A DNA stretch of 35,295 bases from Gammaproteobacteria bacterium (GTDB lineage: Bacteria > Pseudomonadota > Gammaproteobacteria > Pseudomonadales > Balneatricaceae). The stretch lies in assembly GCA_028598985.1 (NCBI GenBank), contig JAQRMV010000020.1, positions 1 through 35,295 on the forward strand. The letters are read 5' to 3'. Below the pieces are notes generated by a model. That model made no database searches. It was not told the origin of the DNA and saw nothing but the letters and a program-made list of their open reading frames with translations. A program made the position numbers and the translations under genes. Below are positions 28,126 to 35,295 of the stretch, piece after piece; position 1 is the stretch's first letter; every line of letters begins with the position of its first letter.

Positions 28126-28743
28126 ATGAGCACAGCCCTATTGTTGGCATTGATTCCCACCTTCTTTTTTGTGTCGGTAACGCCGGGTATGTGTATGACC
28201 TTATCCTTAACTTTGGGTATGACGGTGGGTATACGTCGTACGCTATGGATGATGCTCGGCGAGTTGTTTGGTGTGGGGTTGGTGGCAGTGCTGGTAGTCA
28301 TTGGAGTCGCTGCTCTGATTGTGCAGTACCCGGAGTTGTTTGTGGTATTAAAGATTGCCGGCGGTGGCTACTTGCTTTACCTCGGTATTCAACTGTGGCG
28401 TTCACGGGGCAAAATGGCCATTGACCTTAACGGTCGCCCTAAAGACACAGGCCGCTGGCAGTTAGCCAGCCAAGGTTTTATCACCGCGGTGGCCAACCCA
28501 AAAGGCTGGGCATTTTTTATTGCCCTGTTGCCGCCCTTTATTGACGCCACACAACCTTTGCCGACACAAATGGCTACGCTGCTGAGTGTTATTTTGACCC
28601 TCGAAGCCTTGTCTCTTTTGGTTTATGCCTTAGGCGGTAAGAGCCTGAGTAAGGTATTGCAAAAAAGCGATAACGTGCGCCTCATGAACCGTATTGCCGG
28701 TACTATGATGATCGGCGTGGCCGCTTGGTTGGCTTTGGGGTGA
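28126..28743 (+). CDS. LysE/RhtB family amino-acid exporter
   Basis: 205 residues, the usual LysE/RhtB length, with about six membrane helices. The N-terminal ALIPTFFFVSVTPGMCMTLSLTLGMTVG holds the family's TPG motif, and the middle has FITAVANPKGWAFFIALLPPFID. The family exports amino acids or related compounds such as homoserine and threonine; the substrate here is unknown. It is separated by 2 bases from the sensor kinase, so it belongs to the lysE-dctB-dctD transcription unit. It is the first intact gene of the IS-bounded segment. Confidence 0.9.
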   Translation: MSTALLLALIPTFFFVSVTPGMCMTLSLTLGMTVGIRRTLWMMLGELFGVGLVAVLVVIGVAALIVQYPELFVVLKIAGGGYLLYLGIQLWRSRGKMAIDLNGRPKDTGRWQLASQGFITAVANPKGWAFFIALLPPFIDATQPLPTQMATLLSVILTLEALSLLVYALGGKSLSKVLQKSDNVRLMNRIAGTMMIGVAAWLALG

Positions 28744-28745
28744 AC

Positions 28746-30503
28746 ATGCTGAACAGCGACGGCGTAGCTATTAAATTGCAAAAATGGCGCTGGTTAGCAT
28801 TGTTGAGTGGGCTGGTTATTGTATTAGCCAGCGTGAGTTACCTAGTGTCCTATCAAACCTTCATTCAAGCGGAGCAACAAAGGACCCAGGATCGAGCGAG
28901 TCATTTTCGCAGCCTTTTAGTCGGTGTGCTGAATCAGCATAAGCCGTTACTGAGTGTGCTAACAGAAGACCCTGGTGTTATTGGGGTGTTGTCTGGGGAG
29001 CCAGACATAAAAAATCAACTTAACCAACGTTTAGCGCGATATACCACGACTTCTGGCCTGGAATCTATTTATCTTATGGATCCGGAAGGGGTGACGCGAG
29101 CTGCGTCCAATTATCAACATTCGCGTAATTTGTCTTTCATGGGCAAAAATTATGCTTTCAGGCCGTATTTTAAGGCCGCTCTTGCAGGTAATGAAGGCTC
29201 CTATTTTGCTGTCGGTGCCACCACAGGTTTGCCGGGTCATTTTATATCTAGCCCAGTGCTCGGTAAAAAAGGAGCTGTTATTGGTGTTCTGGCGGCCAAA
29301 ATTGATGCCGCTACCTTGTCGGTAATGTGGCAATCCTCTCAAGACCTGGGTTTTATTACCAATGCCAGTGGCGTAATCATCTTGTCTAACAACAGCTCAT
29401 GGTTGTATCAAACCATCGAGCCCTTGAGCGCGCCTCAGTTGACCTTAATTCGCGCACAGAAACAGTTTGCCGGCAAAGTACTGCCACACTTTTCGTGGCA
29501 AGTCGTGGACCCGTCAATGGTCACGGTGGAAGGTAAGGACTACCTGTATACCCCCCATGATATCGGCAATTCTGGTTGGGTATTACACCTGTTGTCGGAT
29601 CCTGCTAGGGCAAAGAAAAATTCGGCCTTTGTGGCTTTAGTGGTGAGCGTATTAGTGCTGCTATTACTAAGTTGGGCCCTCACTGTAAGGTCTAGGGTGA
29701 TCAAAAATTCACTCGCAAAAAGTGAGCAAGATCGGCGTCAACTAGTCACTATGAACGATAATTTAGGCGCCGAAATAAAGGAACGTCATCGGGCAGAAAG
29801 GCGACTTTCTTTAGCCCAGAAAAAGTTGCTGCAGGCGAGCCGAATGGCCGCCTTAGGTCAATTATCAGCGGCGGTGATACACGAACTTGGCCAACCGTTG
29901 GCGGCCTTTAAAAACTACCTTGCGGCGGCTGAAATTGATCCTGAAGGCGAGGATATGGCTCAGTTGTTGGGAAACTTAGATGCAGTGGCCATGCGTATGC
30001 AAAGTACCACGTCGCAATTGAGGTTTTTTTCTCGGCCGGATGAAACCAAATTTATCCCCGTGGAGCTTAATTTAGTGGTCAATAATGCAATTAAGCTGTC
30101 ACAGGCTCAGTGTGCTGATGCTAGGGTGGATTTGCATTGGAACCCGGACTCGCAGATGGTAGCCCAGGTTATGGGGCAGAGCTTGCGCTTAGAACAAGTG
30201 GTGGTTAACCTATTGATCAACGCCTTTGCTGCGATCAATGGCGGCGGTAATGTTTGGCTTAGCTTAGACTTGGATCAAGACCGCTGGTTGTTGAGAGTGG
30301 CCGATGATGGCCCTGGTTTTGGCAATCAAGACCCCGAAGAGTTATTTGAAGCTTTTTATACCACCAAGGCCAGTACCAATGGTATGGGTCTAGGCTTGGC
30401 CATTAGTGCGGCTATCATCAACGAACATCAGGGCCAAATTTGGGCGCAAAAAAGCATCTACGGTGGCGCTGAGTTTGTTGTCACCATTCCTAGTAAGAAG
30501 TGA
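28746..30503 (+). CDS. dctB: DctB-type sensor histidine kinase
   Basis: 585 residues from ATG 28746. Layout: membrane helix 1 (about 15-37), periplasmic double-Cache sensor (about 40-290) with FRPYFKAALAGNEGSYFAVGATTG, which is typical of DctB, helix 2 (293-314), a coiled-coil linker, HisKA with phospho-site H379 (AVIHELGQPLAAF), and HATPase_c with NLLINAFAA, DDGPGF and GMGLGLAIS. DctB senses C4-dicarboxylates in the periplasm and phosphorylates DctD. The ligand here is unknown but probably the TRAP substrate. It starts 2 bases after lysE and is followed by the regulator gene after 6 bases. Confidence 0.9.
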   Translation: MLNSDGVAIKLQKWRWLALLSGLVIVLASVSYLVSYQTFIQAEQQRTQDRASHFRSLLVGVLNQHKPLLSVLTEDPGVIGVLSGEPDIKNQLNQRLARYTTTSGLESIYLMDPEGVTRAASNYQHSRNLSFMGKNYAFRPYFKAALAGNEGSYFAVGATTGLPGHFISSPVLGKKGAVIGVLAAKIDAATLSVMWQSSQDLGFITNASGVIILSNNSSWLYQTIEPLSAPQLTLIRAQKQFAGKVLPHFSWQVVDPSMVTVEGKDYLYTPHDIGNSGWVLHLLSDPARAKKNSAFVALVVSVLVLLLLSWALTVRSRVIKNSLAKSEQDRRQLVTMNDNLGAEIKERHRAERRLSLAQKKLLQASRMAALGQLSAAVIHELGQPLAAFKNYLAAAEIDPEGEDMAQLLGNLDAVAMRMQSTTSQLRFFSRPDETKFIPVELNLVVNNAIKLSQAQCADARVDLHWNPDSQMVAQVMGQSLRLEQVVVNLLINAFAAINGGGNVWLSLDLDQDRWLLRVADDGPGFGNQDPEELFEAFYTTKASTNGMGLGLAISAAIINEHQGQIWAQKSIYGGAEFVVTIPSKK

Positions 30504-30509
30504 GATTGA

Positions 30510-31862
30510 GTGAACAATATGTTTTCAGCCTTTAGCGTTTTGATTATCGATGATGATGCGGAAGTAAGGCAGTCTTTAGTGCATCTATTTGAACGGGCCA
30601 AGTGGCAGGTGAATCACCTAGCCAACGCCGTTAATGGCGTAAAAAAGATTATATCTAGCAATCCAGATTTAGTCATTTGCGACGTTAAAATGCCTGGTAT
30701 TAGTGGTTTGCAGCTGTTTGAAGAAGCTTTGTTAAGTGAACTGTCGCCACCCTTTATCTTTGTCTCAGCCCATGCGGATGTGGCCATGGCTGTGAAGGCC
30801 ATGCAACAGGGCGCCTACAGTTTTTTAGAAAAACCATTTGACCCAAAACGGCTGTTGATGGCGGCACAAAACGCCGCTAAGCAGTTTCGTTTACAACGTC
30901 AAAACCGTCAATTACACGCTCAGTTGGCGGCCTTGTCTGGGCTAGATCAGTTGCTCGTAGGCAATAACCCAGAGTTGGTAAAAGTTAGGGGCGATATACA
31001 TCAGTTTGCCCCACTAATGGCACCTGTGATGCTTCACGGCGAGACGGGTTCTGGCAAAGAACTGGCTGCGCGGGCCTTGCACAATTTATCGCAACGCTCC
31101 AGTCAGCCCTTTGTTACGGTGGATTGCTCGGCCATGGCGAGCGATTATTTTGATGTCATGATGTTTGGTTCTTCCACCCAAGCAACCTGCTATTTGCACG
31201 CCGCTGAAGGGGGCACCTTGTTCTTGGATGAGCCCAGTGCTTTGTCTAATGATCAGCAGGCTGCGCTACTGCGGGTGGTGGACACGGGGCAATACCATCA
31301 GGCCGACTCAATTGTTGTTAAAAGTGCCAATGTGCGCATTGTGTCAGCTACCAATGGCAACATTGAACAGCAAAGGTCTAGCGGGCAATTACGAGAAGAT
31401 TTAGCGTTTCGGTTGAATAATTTTGCTATTGTCATGCCTCGGTTACGGGATTTTAGCGACGACATTTACATGCTGTTTAATTATTTTAGCGAACACTATT
31501 TCCGTCTTTACGATGTTCCATTAGTGCCACTGGATGCGGATGATATTAGTAGTATTATGGCCCATTTATGGCCTGGTAATGTAAGGGAACTTAAACACTT
31601 GGCCCAGCGCCGTGTGGTGCGCTGCCAACAAGGGGATAGTTCTGTCTCTTTGGCCATGAGTCAGATGGCAGGGGCGCGTAATAATGCGAATAAATCTATG
31701 CTACGGCCTGCCGTAGCGGCTTTTGAACGAGCGCTTATCGCTCAGAGTTTGATTGATCATCAAGGTAAAATGGACCTAGTAGCCGAAAGCCTAGGTATTG
31801 GTCGACGGACTTTAAATGAAAAAATGGTCAAGTTGGACTTGGACAAGTCCAACTTCATCTAA
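30510..31862 (+). CDS. dctD: DctD-like response regulator lacking the GAFTGA loop
   Basis: 450 residues from GTG 30510 (ATG 30519 also possible). Order: receiver domain (about 8-120, phospho-acceptor D58 in VICDVKMPG, K108), AAA+ domain with Walker A GETGSGKE (177-184) and Walker B GGTLFLDE (234-241), the arginine-finger region LREDLAFRLN, and a Fis-type helix-turn-helix (about 415-446). Between FG (219-220) and GGTLFLDE the usual segment with GAFTGA is replaced by a shorter SSTQATCYLHAAE. In NtrC-family activators GAFTGA contacts sigma-54. Family members without it (TyrR, R. capsulatus NtrC) act with sigma-70. The protein probably still controls the TRAP genes downstream, but not by the classic route. 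Confidence 0.88.
   Translation: MNNMFSAFSVLIIDDDAEVRQSLVHLFERAKWQVNHLANAVNGVKKIISSNPDLVICDVKMPGISGLQLFEEALLSELSPPFIFVSAHADVAMAVKAMQQGAYSFLEKPFDPKRLLMAAQNAAKQFRLQRQNRQLHAQLAALSGLDQLLVGNNPELVKVRGDIHQFAPLMAPVMLHGETGSGKELAARALHNLSQRSSQPFVTVDCSAMASDYFDVMMFGSSTQATCYLHAAEGGTLFLDEPSALSNDQQAALLRVVDTGQYHQADSIVVKSANVRIVSATNGNIEQQRSSGQLREDLAFRLNNFAIVMPRLRDFSDDIYMLFNYFSEHYFRLYDVPLVPLDADDISSIMAHLWPGNVRELKHLAQRRVVRCQQGDSSVSLAMSQMAGARNNANKSMLRPAVAAFERALIAQSLIDHQGKMDLVAESLGIGRRTLNEKMVKLDLDKSNFI
31830..31855. repeat. Perfect 12-bp dyad at the dctD 3' end
   Basis: AAGTTGGACTTG and CAAGTCCAACTT flank a 2-base centre, overlapping the last codons of the regulator gene. As RNA it would form an 11-bp stem with a 4-base loop. 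No T-run follows, so a classic intrinsic terminator is unlikely; an operator before dctP or an mRNA 3' structure fits better. Confidence 0.6.
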
Positions 31863-31972
31863 CAGGCGGTTTTCCGCAAGTCCGTCGAGCCGTTGCTGGC
31901 GATTATCTTCCTATTCAAAAACCCCATTGGCCACGTAGACTATTGCTACAAAAATAACCAACGGGAATTATT

Positions 31973-32980
31973 ATGTTTAATAGAGCAATTAAAACAGGTT
32001 TATGTGCAGCCGTAGCCTTGGCCGTTTCTGGCGAAGTCTTAGCTGTGCAGTGGGATGTATCATTGTGGGGCAAAAAGCGTGCATTTACCGAGCACGTAGA
32101 AAAGATGGCCGAGCTGGTAAGTGCCAAAACCAATGGCGAATTCACCCTCAATATATCTTATGGTGGCTTATCTAAGAACAAAGAAAACTTAGATGGCATT
32201 GCTATTGGTGCCTTCCAAATGGCCCAGTTCTGCGCTGGTTATCACCGGGATAAGAACCCATCGATCACCGTACTTGAGCTACCCTTCCTAGGCGTTGAAT
32301 CCCTTGAGCAAGAACGCGCTATCTCTCAGGCGGTTTACCAGCACCCAGCGGTGCAAAAAGATTTATCCCGTTGGAATGCGACTTTACTGATGCCTTCTCC
32401 CTTGCCTCAGTACAATCTAGTGGGCGTGGGCGACGGCCCCAAAACTTTGGACGATTTTGCCGGTTTAAGTGTGCGCGCTACGGGCGGCATTGGTAAGGCC
32501 ATGGCCGCCGTAGGTGCGGTACCCACGTCTATGTCGGCATCCGAAGTACGCCAGGCATTAGACAATGGTGTGGTTAAAGCGGTTGCTTTTGCCCCCCACG
32601 CGCATATGTCTTATGGCACCGTGGAAACTGGCAAGTGGTGGACCACCAACCTCAATCCCGGCACAGTTAATTGCCCAGTGGTAGTGAATACTGATGCACT
32701 CGCAGATTTATCAGACGCTCATCGTGACGCCCTGTTAGGGTCTGTTGATACGGCGTTAGATCACTATATTGCAACCTACAACGGTAAGACAATGGATGCC
32801 TGGGGACCTACGTTAGAAGCTAAGGGCATTCAGTTAATCTCGTATACCGCTGATGAACTGGCCGCCTTTAAAACTAAAGTAGCGGGTCCAGCAGCTGCAG
32901 CTTGGATAGAAGATACTGCGGCTAAAGGTTTGCCGGCGCAAGAATTGTACGATCTAGTCACAGGACTCATTGCCAAATAA
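31973..32980 (+). CDS. dctP: TRAP transporter substrate-binding protein, DctP family
   Basis: 335 residues. A signal peptide (about 1-24, ending VLA) is followed by the DctP fold. The conserved GLSVRATGG segment carries the arginine that usually clamps the substrate carboxylate, and ASEVRQALDNGVVKAV is typical. It captures an organic acid in the periplasm for the DctQM permease. The substrate cannot be read from sequence; the neighbouring dctBD hints at a carboxylate. A GGGA ribosome site precedes the ATG. It is separated from dctQ by a stable hairpin. Confidence 0.9.
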   Translation: MFNRAIKTGLCAAVALAVSGEVLAVQWDVSLWGKKRAFTEHVEKMAELVSAKTNGEFTLNISYGGLSKNKENLDGIAIGAFQMAQFCAGYHRDKNPSITVLELPFLGVESLEQERAISQAVYQHPAVQKDLSRWNATLLMPSPLPQYNLVGVGDGPKTLDDFAGLSVRATGGIGKAMAAVGAVPTSMSASEVRQALDNGVVKAVAFAPHAHMSYGTVETGKWWTTNLNPGTVNCPVVVNTDALADLSDAHRDALLGSVDTALDHYIATYNGKTMDAWGPTLEAKGIQLISYTADELAAFKTKVAGPAAAAWIEDTAAKGLPAQELYDLVTGLIAK

Positions 32981-32996
32981 GGCAATTTCACCAATA

Positions 32997-33028
32997 GCCC
33001 ATACCTGTCTCAAAGGGCAGGTATGGGC
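32997..33028 (+). terminator. Stem-loop between dctP and dctQ (attenuator or mRNA-stabilising hairpin)
   Basis: A perfect 11-bp stem, GCCCATACCTG at 32997-33007 and CAGGTATGGGC at 33018-33028, with a 10-base loop. No U-run follows; instead the dctQ ribosome site GGAGG lies at 33031-33035. Binding-protein genes commonly have such hairpins that keep their mRNA more abundant than the permease part, which is the likely role here rather than full termination. Confidence 0.6.
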
Positions 33029-33039
33029 GCGGAGGTAAT

Positions 33040-33678
33040 ATGGCGGGTGTAGGCCAAGTGATTGAAAATGATTCACGCTTAAGTAGAGTGGATCAGCAAT
33101 TACACAAGTTAGAATCAATTCTGGCATTGGTTAGTGGTTTGGCCATATTTAGCCTTATGTTATTAGCTGTGGTGTCTGTTTTTGGGAGACACTTTTTCAA
33201 CATGCCTTTACCTGGCTATGTGGACTGGATAGAGCAAGCAATGCCCCTCATTGCGTTTATGGGTATAGCATACACACAGCGTAACGGTGGCCATATTCGT
33301 ATGGATATGCTGGTGGCTCAGCTTCATGGCCGAGCTCTGTGGTTGTTTGAATGGATCACCAGTTTATGCGTTTTGGTATTAATGCTATTGCTCATTTGGG
33401 GCTCTTGGTCGCACTTTTCTCGTAGTTTTGACCCTTCCATGCCTTGGTGGAGTCGTGATAGTTCTATGGATATTGCGCTGCCTCTTTGGCCCGCCAAGTT
33501 AATGGTGCCACTGGCATTTTCTGTGTTGGCCCTGCGTATGGTCATTCAACTATGGGGTTTTGCCCACGCCTTTATCACTAACGCCACAGTGCCTGTGGCA
33601 GTACCCTTAGTTTTAGATGCTGCCACTCAGGCCGCGGCAGAATCTGAATACATTAATGATGAGATACAACCGTCATGA
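33040..33678 (+). CDS. dctQ: TRAP transporter small permease, DctQ family
   Basis: 212 residues with four membrane helices, the DctQ layout; the family segment NGGHIRMDML lies between helices 2 and 3. It is the small integral membrane subunit that pairs with DctM. GGAGG sits 4 bases before the ATG. The stop overlaps the dctM start (ATGA), so the two are translated together. Confidence 0.9.
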   Translation: MAGVGQVIENDSRLSRVDQQLHKLESILALVSGLAIFSLMLLAVVSVFGRHFFNMPLPGYVDWIEQAMPLIAFMGIAYTQRNGGHIRMDMLVAQLHGRALWLFEWITSLCVLVLMLLLIWGSWSHFSRSFDPSMPWWSRDSSMDIALPLWPAKLMVPLAFSVLALRMVIQLWGFAHAFITNATVPVAVPLVLDAATQAAAESEYINDEIQPS

Positions 33679-35078
33679 CCAGTATGGAAATTGGTATTAT
33701 TGTTTCATTGGGCATGCTAGTCATGGTCATTATCGGTATGCGGGTTGCCTTTGCTGCAGCCTTGGCCGGTATGGTGGGTTTGATATGGATTTTTTGGGCC
33801 AAAAAAGGCTTTGATCCTAGTGCTTTTTGGTGGGCTTTGGGAGTGGCAACTAAAACCGCAGGACAGGTGCCCCATTCTAAAATCTCGGCCCAGGCACTTT
33901 CTCTCATCCCTACCTTTATATTAATAGGTTACCTTGCTTATCATGCAGGGTTAACCAAAGCCTTATTTGAAGCCGCAAAACGTTGGGTAGGTTGGTTGCC
34001 CGGCGGTATGGCCGTAGCTACGGTATTCTCTACAGCAGGTTTTGCTGCGGTGTCGGGTGCTTCTGTTGCAACTTCGGCCGTGTTTGCCCGTATCGCCATT
34101 CCAGAAATGCTCAAAGTGGGTTATGACAAGCGCTTTGCAGCGGGCGTTGTTGCTGCCGGCGGTACCTTGGCTTCGTTAATACCCCCTTCAGCTATTTTGG
34201 TGGTGTACGCCATCATTGTGGAGCAGGATGTGGGCAAGTTACTGTTAGCCGGTTTTGTTCCTGGTGCTTTTTCGGCATTAGTTTATGCCGGCTTAATTAT
34301 TGGCATCGCTGTTGTTAAACCAGGATTTGGCCCGTCTGTGTCGGGTTATACATGGGGCGAACGTTTTAAATCATTACCTCCTGCCTTGCCGATCGTGGCG
34401 GTGGTGGCAATCATTATCTTATTTGTCTACAACCCCTTTGGTGACGCCATTGGCACCCCCACAGAAGGTGGCGCATTAGGTGCCTTTGTGGTGTTTTGTA
34501 TTGCCTTGCTTAATGGTATGCGTTGGTCGGCGCTTAAAGAAGCCTTATTAGAGTCAGCTAAACTGGCAGTAATGATCTTTACCATCATCTGGGGGGTGCT
34601 GATTTTTGTGCGCTTTTTAGGTTTTGCCGGTTTACCCTCGGCTTTTTCCGACTGGATTACCTCCCTTGATCAAAGCCCGATGCTCACCTTAGTGTTGATC
34701 CTCTTGGCTTATGCCGTGTTAGGCATGTTTATGGATGCTATTGGCATGTTATTGCTGACCTTGCCCGTGGTATATCCCGCGGTAATGGCCCTCAACGGCG
34801 GCGAATATGTGAGTGCAGCGGACAGCGTGTTTGGCATGTCTGGGCCTATGTGTGCTATTTGGTTCGGTATTTTGGTGGTGAAAATGGCGGAGTTTTGTTT
34901 GATTACGCCGCCCATTGGCCTCAATTGTTTTGTGGTGGCTGGGGTGCGCGATGATTTATCGGTGCAGGATGTGTTTAAAGGCGTGACGCCCTTTTTTATT
35001 GCCGATGCCGTGACTATTGCTTTGTTAGTGTCTTTCCCCGCAATTGTGCTTTGGTTGCCTCGGTTGGCGGGTGGTTAG
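33675..35078 (+). CDS. dctM: TRAP transporter large permease, DctM family
   Basis: 467 residues, about 12 membrane helices. DctM motifs: VSGASVATSAVFARIAIPEM (about 130-150) followed by AAGGTLASLIPPSAILVVYAI, and later GMFMDAIGMLLLTLPVVYP. It is the ion-coupled channel part of the TRAP transporter, driven by a Na+ or H+ gradient. Last gene of the dctPQM operon, followed after 8 bases by a broken regulator gene. Confidence 0.93.
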   Translation: MTSMEIGIIVSLGMLVMVIIGMRVAFAAALAGMVGLIWIFWAKKGFDPSAFWWALGVATKTAGQVPHSKISAQALSLIPTFILIGYLAYHAGLTKALFEAAKRWVGWLPGGMAVATVFSTAGFAAVSGASVATSAVFARIAIPEMLKVGYDKRFAAGVVAAGGTLASLIPPSAILVVYAIIVEQDVGKLLLAGFVPGAFSALVYAGLIIGIAVVKPGFGPSVSGYTWGERFKSLPPALPIVAVVAIIILFVYNPFGDAIGTPTEGGALGAFVVFCIALLNGMRWSALKEALLESAKLAVMIFTIIWGVLIFVRFLGFAGLPSAFSDWITSLDQSPMLTLVLILLAYAVLGMFMDAIGMLLLTLPVVYPAVMALNGGEYVSAADSVFGMSGPMCAIWFGILVVKMAEFCLITPPIGLNCFVVAGVRDDLSVQDVFKGVTPFFIADAVTIALLVSFPAIVLWLPRLAGG

Positions 35079-35086
35079 GCTAGTGC

Positions 35087-35209
35087 ATGGTGCAGGAGTT
35101 AGGTCACCGGCTTAAACTGGCTCGTCTCAATTTGGATCTAACTCAAACTCAAGTTGCGCAGCGTTCGGGGGGGTTTTACCCCGATTTCACGGACAGTTTA
35201 ATAGAGTAA
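35087..35209 (+). pseudogene. XRE/Cro-type helix-turn-helix gene cut by an IS3 end
   Basis: Only the first 28 or so residues are native: MVQELGHRLKLARLNLDLTQTQVAQRSG, the start of a Cro/C1-type HTH (helix 1 and part of helix 2). At about 35170 the sequence passes into the IS end, and the frame stops at 35207-35209 inside IS sequence. The recognition helix is lost, so the product should be inactive. It begins 8 bases after dctM, so it may have been the last gene of the TRAP operon, or a separate unit. Confidence 0.7.
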
Positions 35210-35295
35210 GATTCAGCACTTTGATCATGCTCAAGCTTACGCAGTTTTCGTTGATTATAAAACCGTTCGATATAGTCAAATATGTCGGTTCGAGC
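35170..35295 (-). mobile_element. IS3-family insertion sequence, partial (right part beyond the window)
   Basis: The last 126 bases are the 3' end of an IS3-family element reading leftwards: the transposase C-terminus plus a terminal sequence ending in TCGGGGTAAAACCCC on the minus strand. The exact tip and any target-site duplication cannot be fixed, because only one end is in view and its neighbour sequence is unknown. The window ending inside a repeat suggests a contig edge. Confidence 0.75.
35176..35295 (-). CDS. IS3-family transposase OrfB, C-terminal fragment
   Basis: 39 residues are visible, ending SVKSG, with the rest off the window edge. The stretch DIFDYIERFYNQRKL matches the conserved C-terminal end of the IS3-type DDE integrase core (usual pattern FDYIE.FYN..R.H). 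The stop codon lies within the terminal inverted repeat region, as is usual in these compact elements. OrfB joined to OrfA by frameshifting catalyses transposition; only the tail is here. Confidence 0.75.
   Translation of the reverse strand, partial: ARTDIFDYIERFYNQRKLRKLEHDQSAESYSIKLSVKSG

Noticed and set aside
31927-31947. Sigma-54-like promoter (TTGGCCACG ... TTGCT) upstream of dctP
   Set aside because: The GG and GC elements are 16 bases apart; sigma-54 promoters need 12. The spacing is strict, so this is not a credible -24/-12 promoter.
31927-31972. Idea that the GCGG-TTTT-CCGC hairpin and nearby sequence before dctP form a leader attenuator
   Set aside because: The hairpin is only 4 bp, no T-run follows, and no leader peptide frame is visible.

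Overview
The window looks like a chromosomal segment of a marine, Pseudomonas-related gammaproteobacterium (Oceanospirillales/Cellvibrionales-like; genus not determinable). The evidence is the gene order algW/degS - hisD - hisG - murA - ibaG - mla operon // yrbG - kdsD - kdsC - lptCAB - rpoN - ptsN - ptsO. This is the well-known Pseudomonas-type backbone, with cmoAB in place of hisC. A DddP-like gene and a TRAP transporter also suit a marine heterotroph.

Region 1 (1-7.9 kb): a ZapG/YhcB-like membrane protein, a Nif3 family protein, a DegS/AlgW-type periplasmic protease and the tRNA wobble-uridine modification pair cmoA-cmoB. Running the other way are hisD, short-form hisG, murA and ibaG.

Region 2 (7.9-19.6 kb): cell-envelope and nitrogen-PTS genes. 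The phospholipid transport genes mlaFEDC read leftwards into ibaG-murA-hisG-hisD, with no mlaB. Reading rightwards are yrbG, kdsD, kdsC and lptC-lptA-lptB (Kdo synthesis and LPS export), then rpoN, ptsN and ptsO without hpf or rapZ, then mgtE and yjgA.

Region 3 (19.6-27.6 kb): a DnaT-like plus lambda-P-like replication pair, class I fumarase, an orphan FliL, a coniferyl-type aldehyde dehydrogenase, propionyl-CoA synthetase (prpE), and a frameshifted, truncated DddP-like M24 gene. DddP enzymes release acrylate from DMSP, and PrpE can activate acrylate or propionate, so this may be the remnant of a DMSP/acrylate locus.

Region 4 (27.6-35.3 kb): a segment carrying lysE, a DctB-type sensor kinase, a DctD-like regulator and the TRAP genes dctP-dctQ-dctM. 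It is bounded on both sides by broken genes and by a 15-bp sequence in inverted orientation. The right copy is the end of an IS3-family element whose transposase C-terminus runs off the window. The segment therefore appears to have been placed or rearranged by IS activity, or joined at an IS end during assembly. Its DctD-like regulator lacks the GAFTGA loop used to contact sigma-54, and no correctly spaced sigma-54 promoter is visible before dctP.

I found no rRNA, tRNA or CRISPR array and no gene-free stretch over 300 bases. The clearest unusual features are the IS-bounded segment with its two or three broken genes, the DctD-like protein without GAFTGA, the DnaT/lambda-P pair, and the missing mlaB, hpf and rapZ.
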